The position numbers and the translations under genes are program-made. A stretch of 64,000 bases of DNA from Mesorhizobium sp. YC-39 (GTDB lineage: Bacteria > Pseudomonadota > Alphaproteobacteria > Rhizobiales > Rhizobiaceae). The notes under the pieces were generated by a model, which ran no database searches, was not told the origin of the DNA, and worked only from the letters and a program-made list of their open reading frames with translations. The stretch covers positions 1,488,001 to 1,552,000 of the forward strand of contig NZ_JAOWPS010000001.1 of NCBI RefSeq assembly GCF_025753795.1, written 5' to 3'. This document shows positions 63,852-64,000 of this stretch, piece by piece (positions within the stretch are counted from its first letter, which is position 1; each line of letters starts with the position of its first letter).

Positions 63852-64000
63852 ATGCTGAGTTTCATCGCCCGCCGCTGCGCCACAGGACTGTTGATGCTGG
63901 TCGCCTTGAGCCTCCTCATCTTCGTTCTGCTGCGCCTGGCGCCGGGCGATCCGATCGATGCCTATATCAATCCTTCGGTGCCGATGTCGGCCTCCGATCT
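63852..64000 (+). CDS. ABC transporter permease, DppB type (partial)
   Basis: The first 49 codons are visible: MLSFIARRCATGLLMLVALS and LLIFVLLRLAPGDPIDAYI, the standard start of DppB/OppB-type permeases. It runs off the window. It follows the family 5 binding-protein gene, as in complete importer operons. Confidence 0.85.
   Translation, partial: MLSFIARRCATGLLMLVALSLLIFVLLRLAPGDPIDAYINPSVPMSASD

Overview
The window looks like a chromosomal segment of a Mesorhizobium-like alphaproteobacterium (inference). It carries a rhizobial fixNOQP/fixGHIS set, FixL/FixJ, an FnrN-type regulator, an AcdR/AcdS-like pair and many 14-bp FNR/FixK boxes (TTGAY-N4-RTCAA). I saw no rRNA, tRNA or CRISPR array.

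Region 1 (1 to about 42.5 kb) is a low-oxygen survival island. From the left it holds a Met-rich and a Cys-rich exported protein, an SRPBCC protein, an arcDABC arginine deiminase operon, then a scarred stretch (truncated short-chain dehydrogenase, acdR plus truncated acdS, an IS481 tail). After that come a DUF302/P-type ATPase/thioredoxin/MgtC-like operon, a protein acetyltransferase fusion, an APH-AAA kinase fusion, cytochromes c, universal stress proteins, a DUF2267-phosphoribosyltransferase-PNPOx operon, Hsp20, a phasin, an eRF1-like protein, a lipoyl-like domain, a short-chain dehydrogenase, fixJ-fixL, a CBS-BON protein, ccoNOQP-ccoGHIS, a hemerythrin-like protein, fnrN, hemN (frameshifted) and a K+ channel. 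I count thirteen 14-bp boxes that fit the consensus and three or four near matches. Most sit 55-90 bp upstream of a start codon. Their targets should be switched on together when oxygen falls: ATP from arginine, a high-affinity cbb3 oxidase, anaerobic haem synthesis and protein or redox protection.

Region 2 (about 42.6 to 45.5 kb) is a LysR regulator, a cysteine hydrolase and a decay zone with a broken alpha/beta hydrolase and a 5'-truncated lpxD.

Region 3 (45.5 to 50.4 kb, plus strand) is a tightly overlapping surface-glycan type cassette: methyltransferase, GT4 glycosyltransferase, nucleotidyltransferase and two NAD-dependent epimerases. It ends in a gene cut after a few codons.

Region 4 (50.4 to 57.2 kb, minus strand) is the most unusual part. 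It is a compact operon of a sugar phosphate cyclase of the 2-epi-5-epi-valiolone synthase type, a 51-residue coupled ORF, a GH4-like NAD enzyme, a ROK kinase, a zinc-type dehydrogenase, a TIM-barrel epimerase and a putative membrane-anchored glycosidase. The set resembles the early C7-cyclitol steps of acarbose-type pathways and suggests an undescribed cyclitol or pseudosugar pathway.

Region 5 (57.7 to 64 kb) is a sugar-acid catabolic operon (DapA-like aldolase, FAH-family hydratase, two Gfo/Idh/MocA dehydrogenases) divergent from a GntR/FadR regulator and a family 5 ABC importer. A 26-bp operator lies between them.
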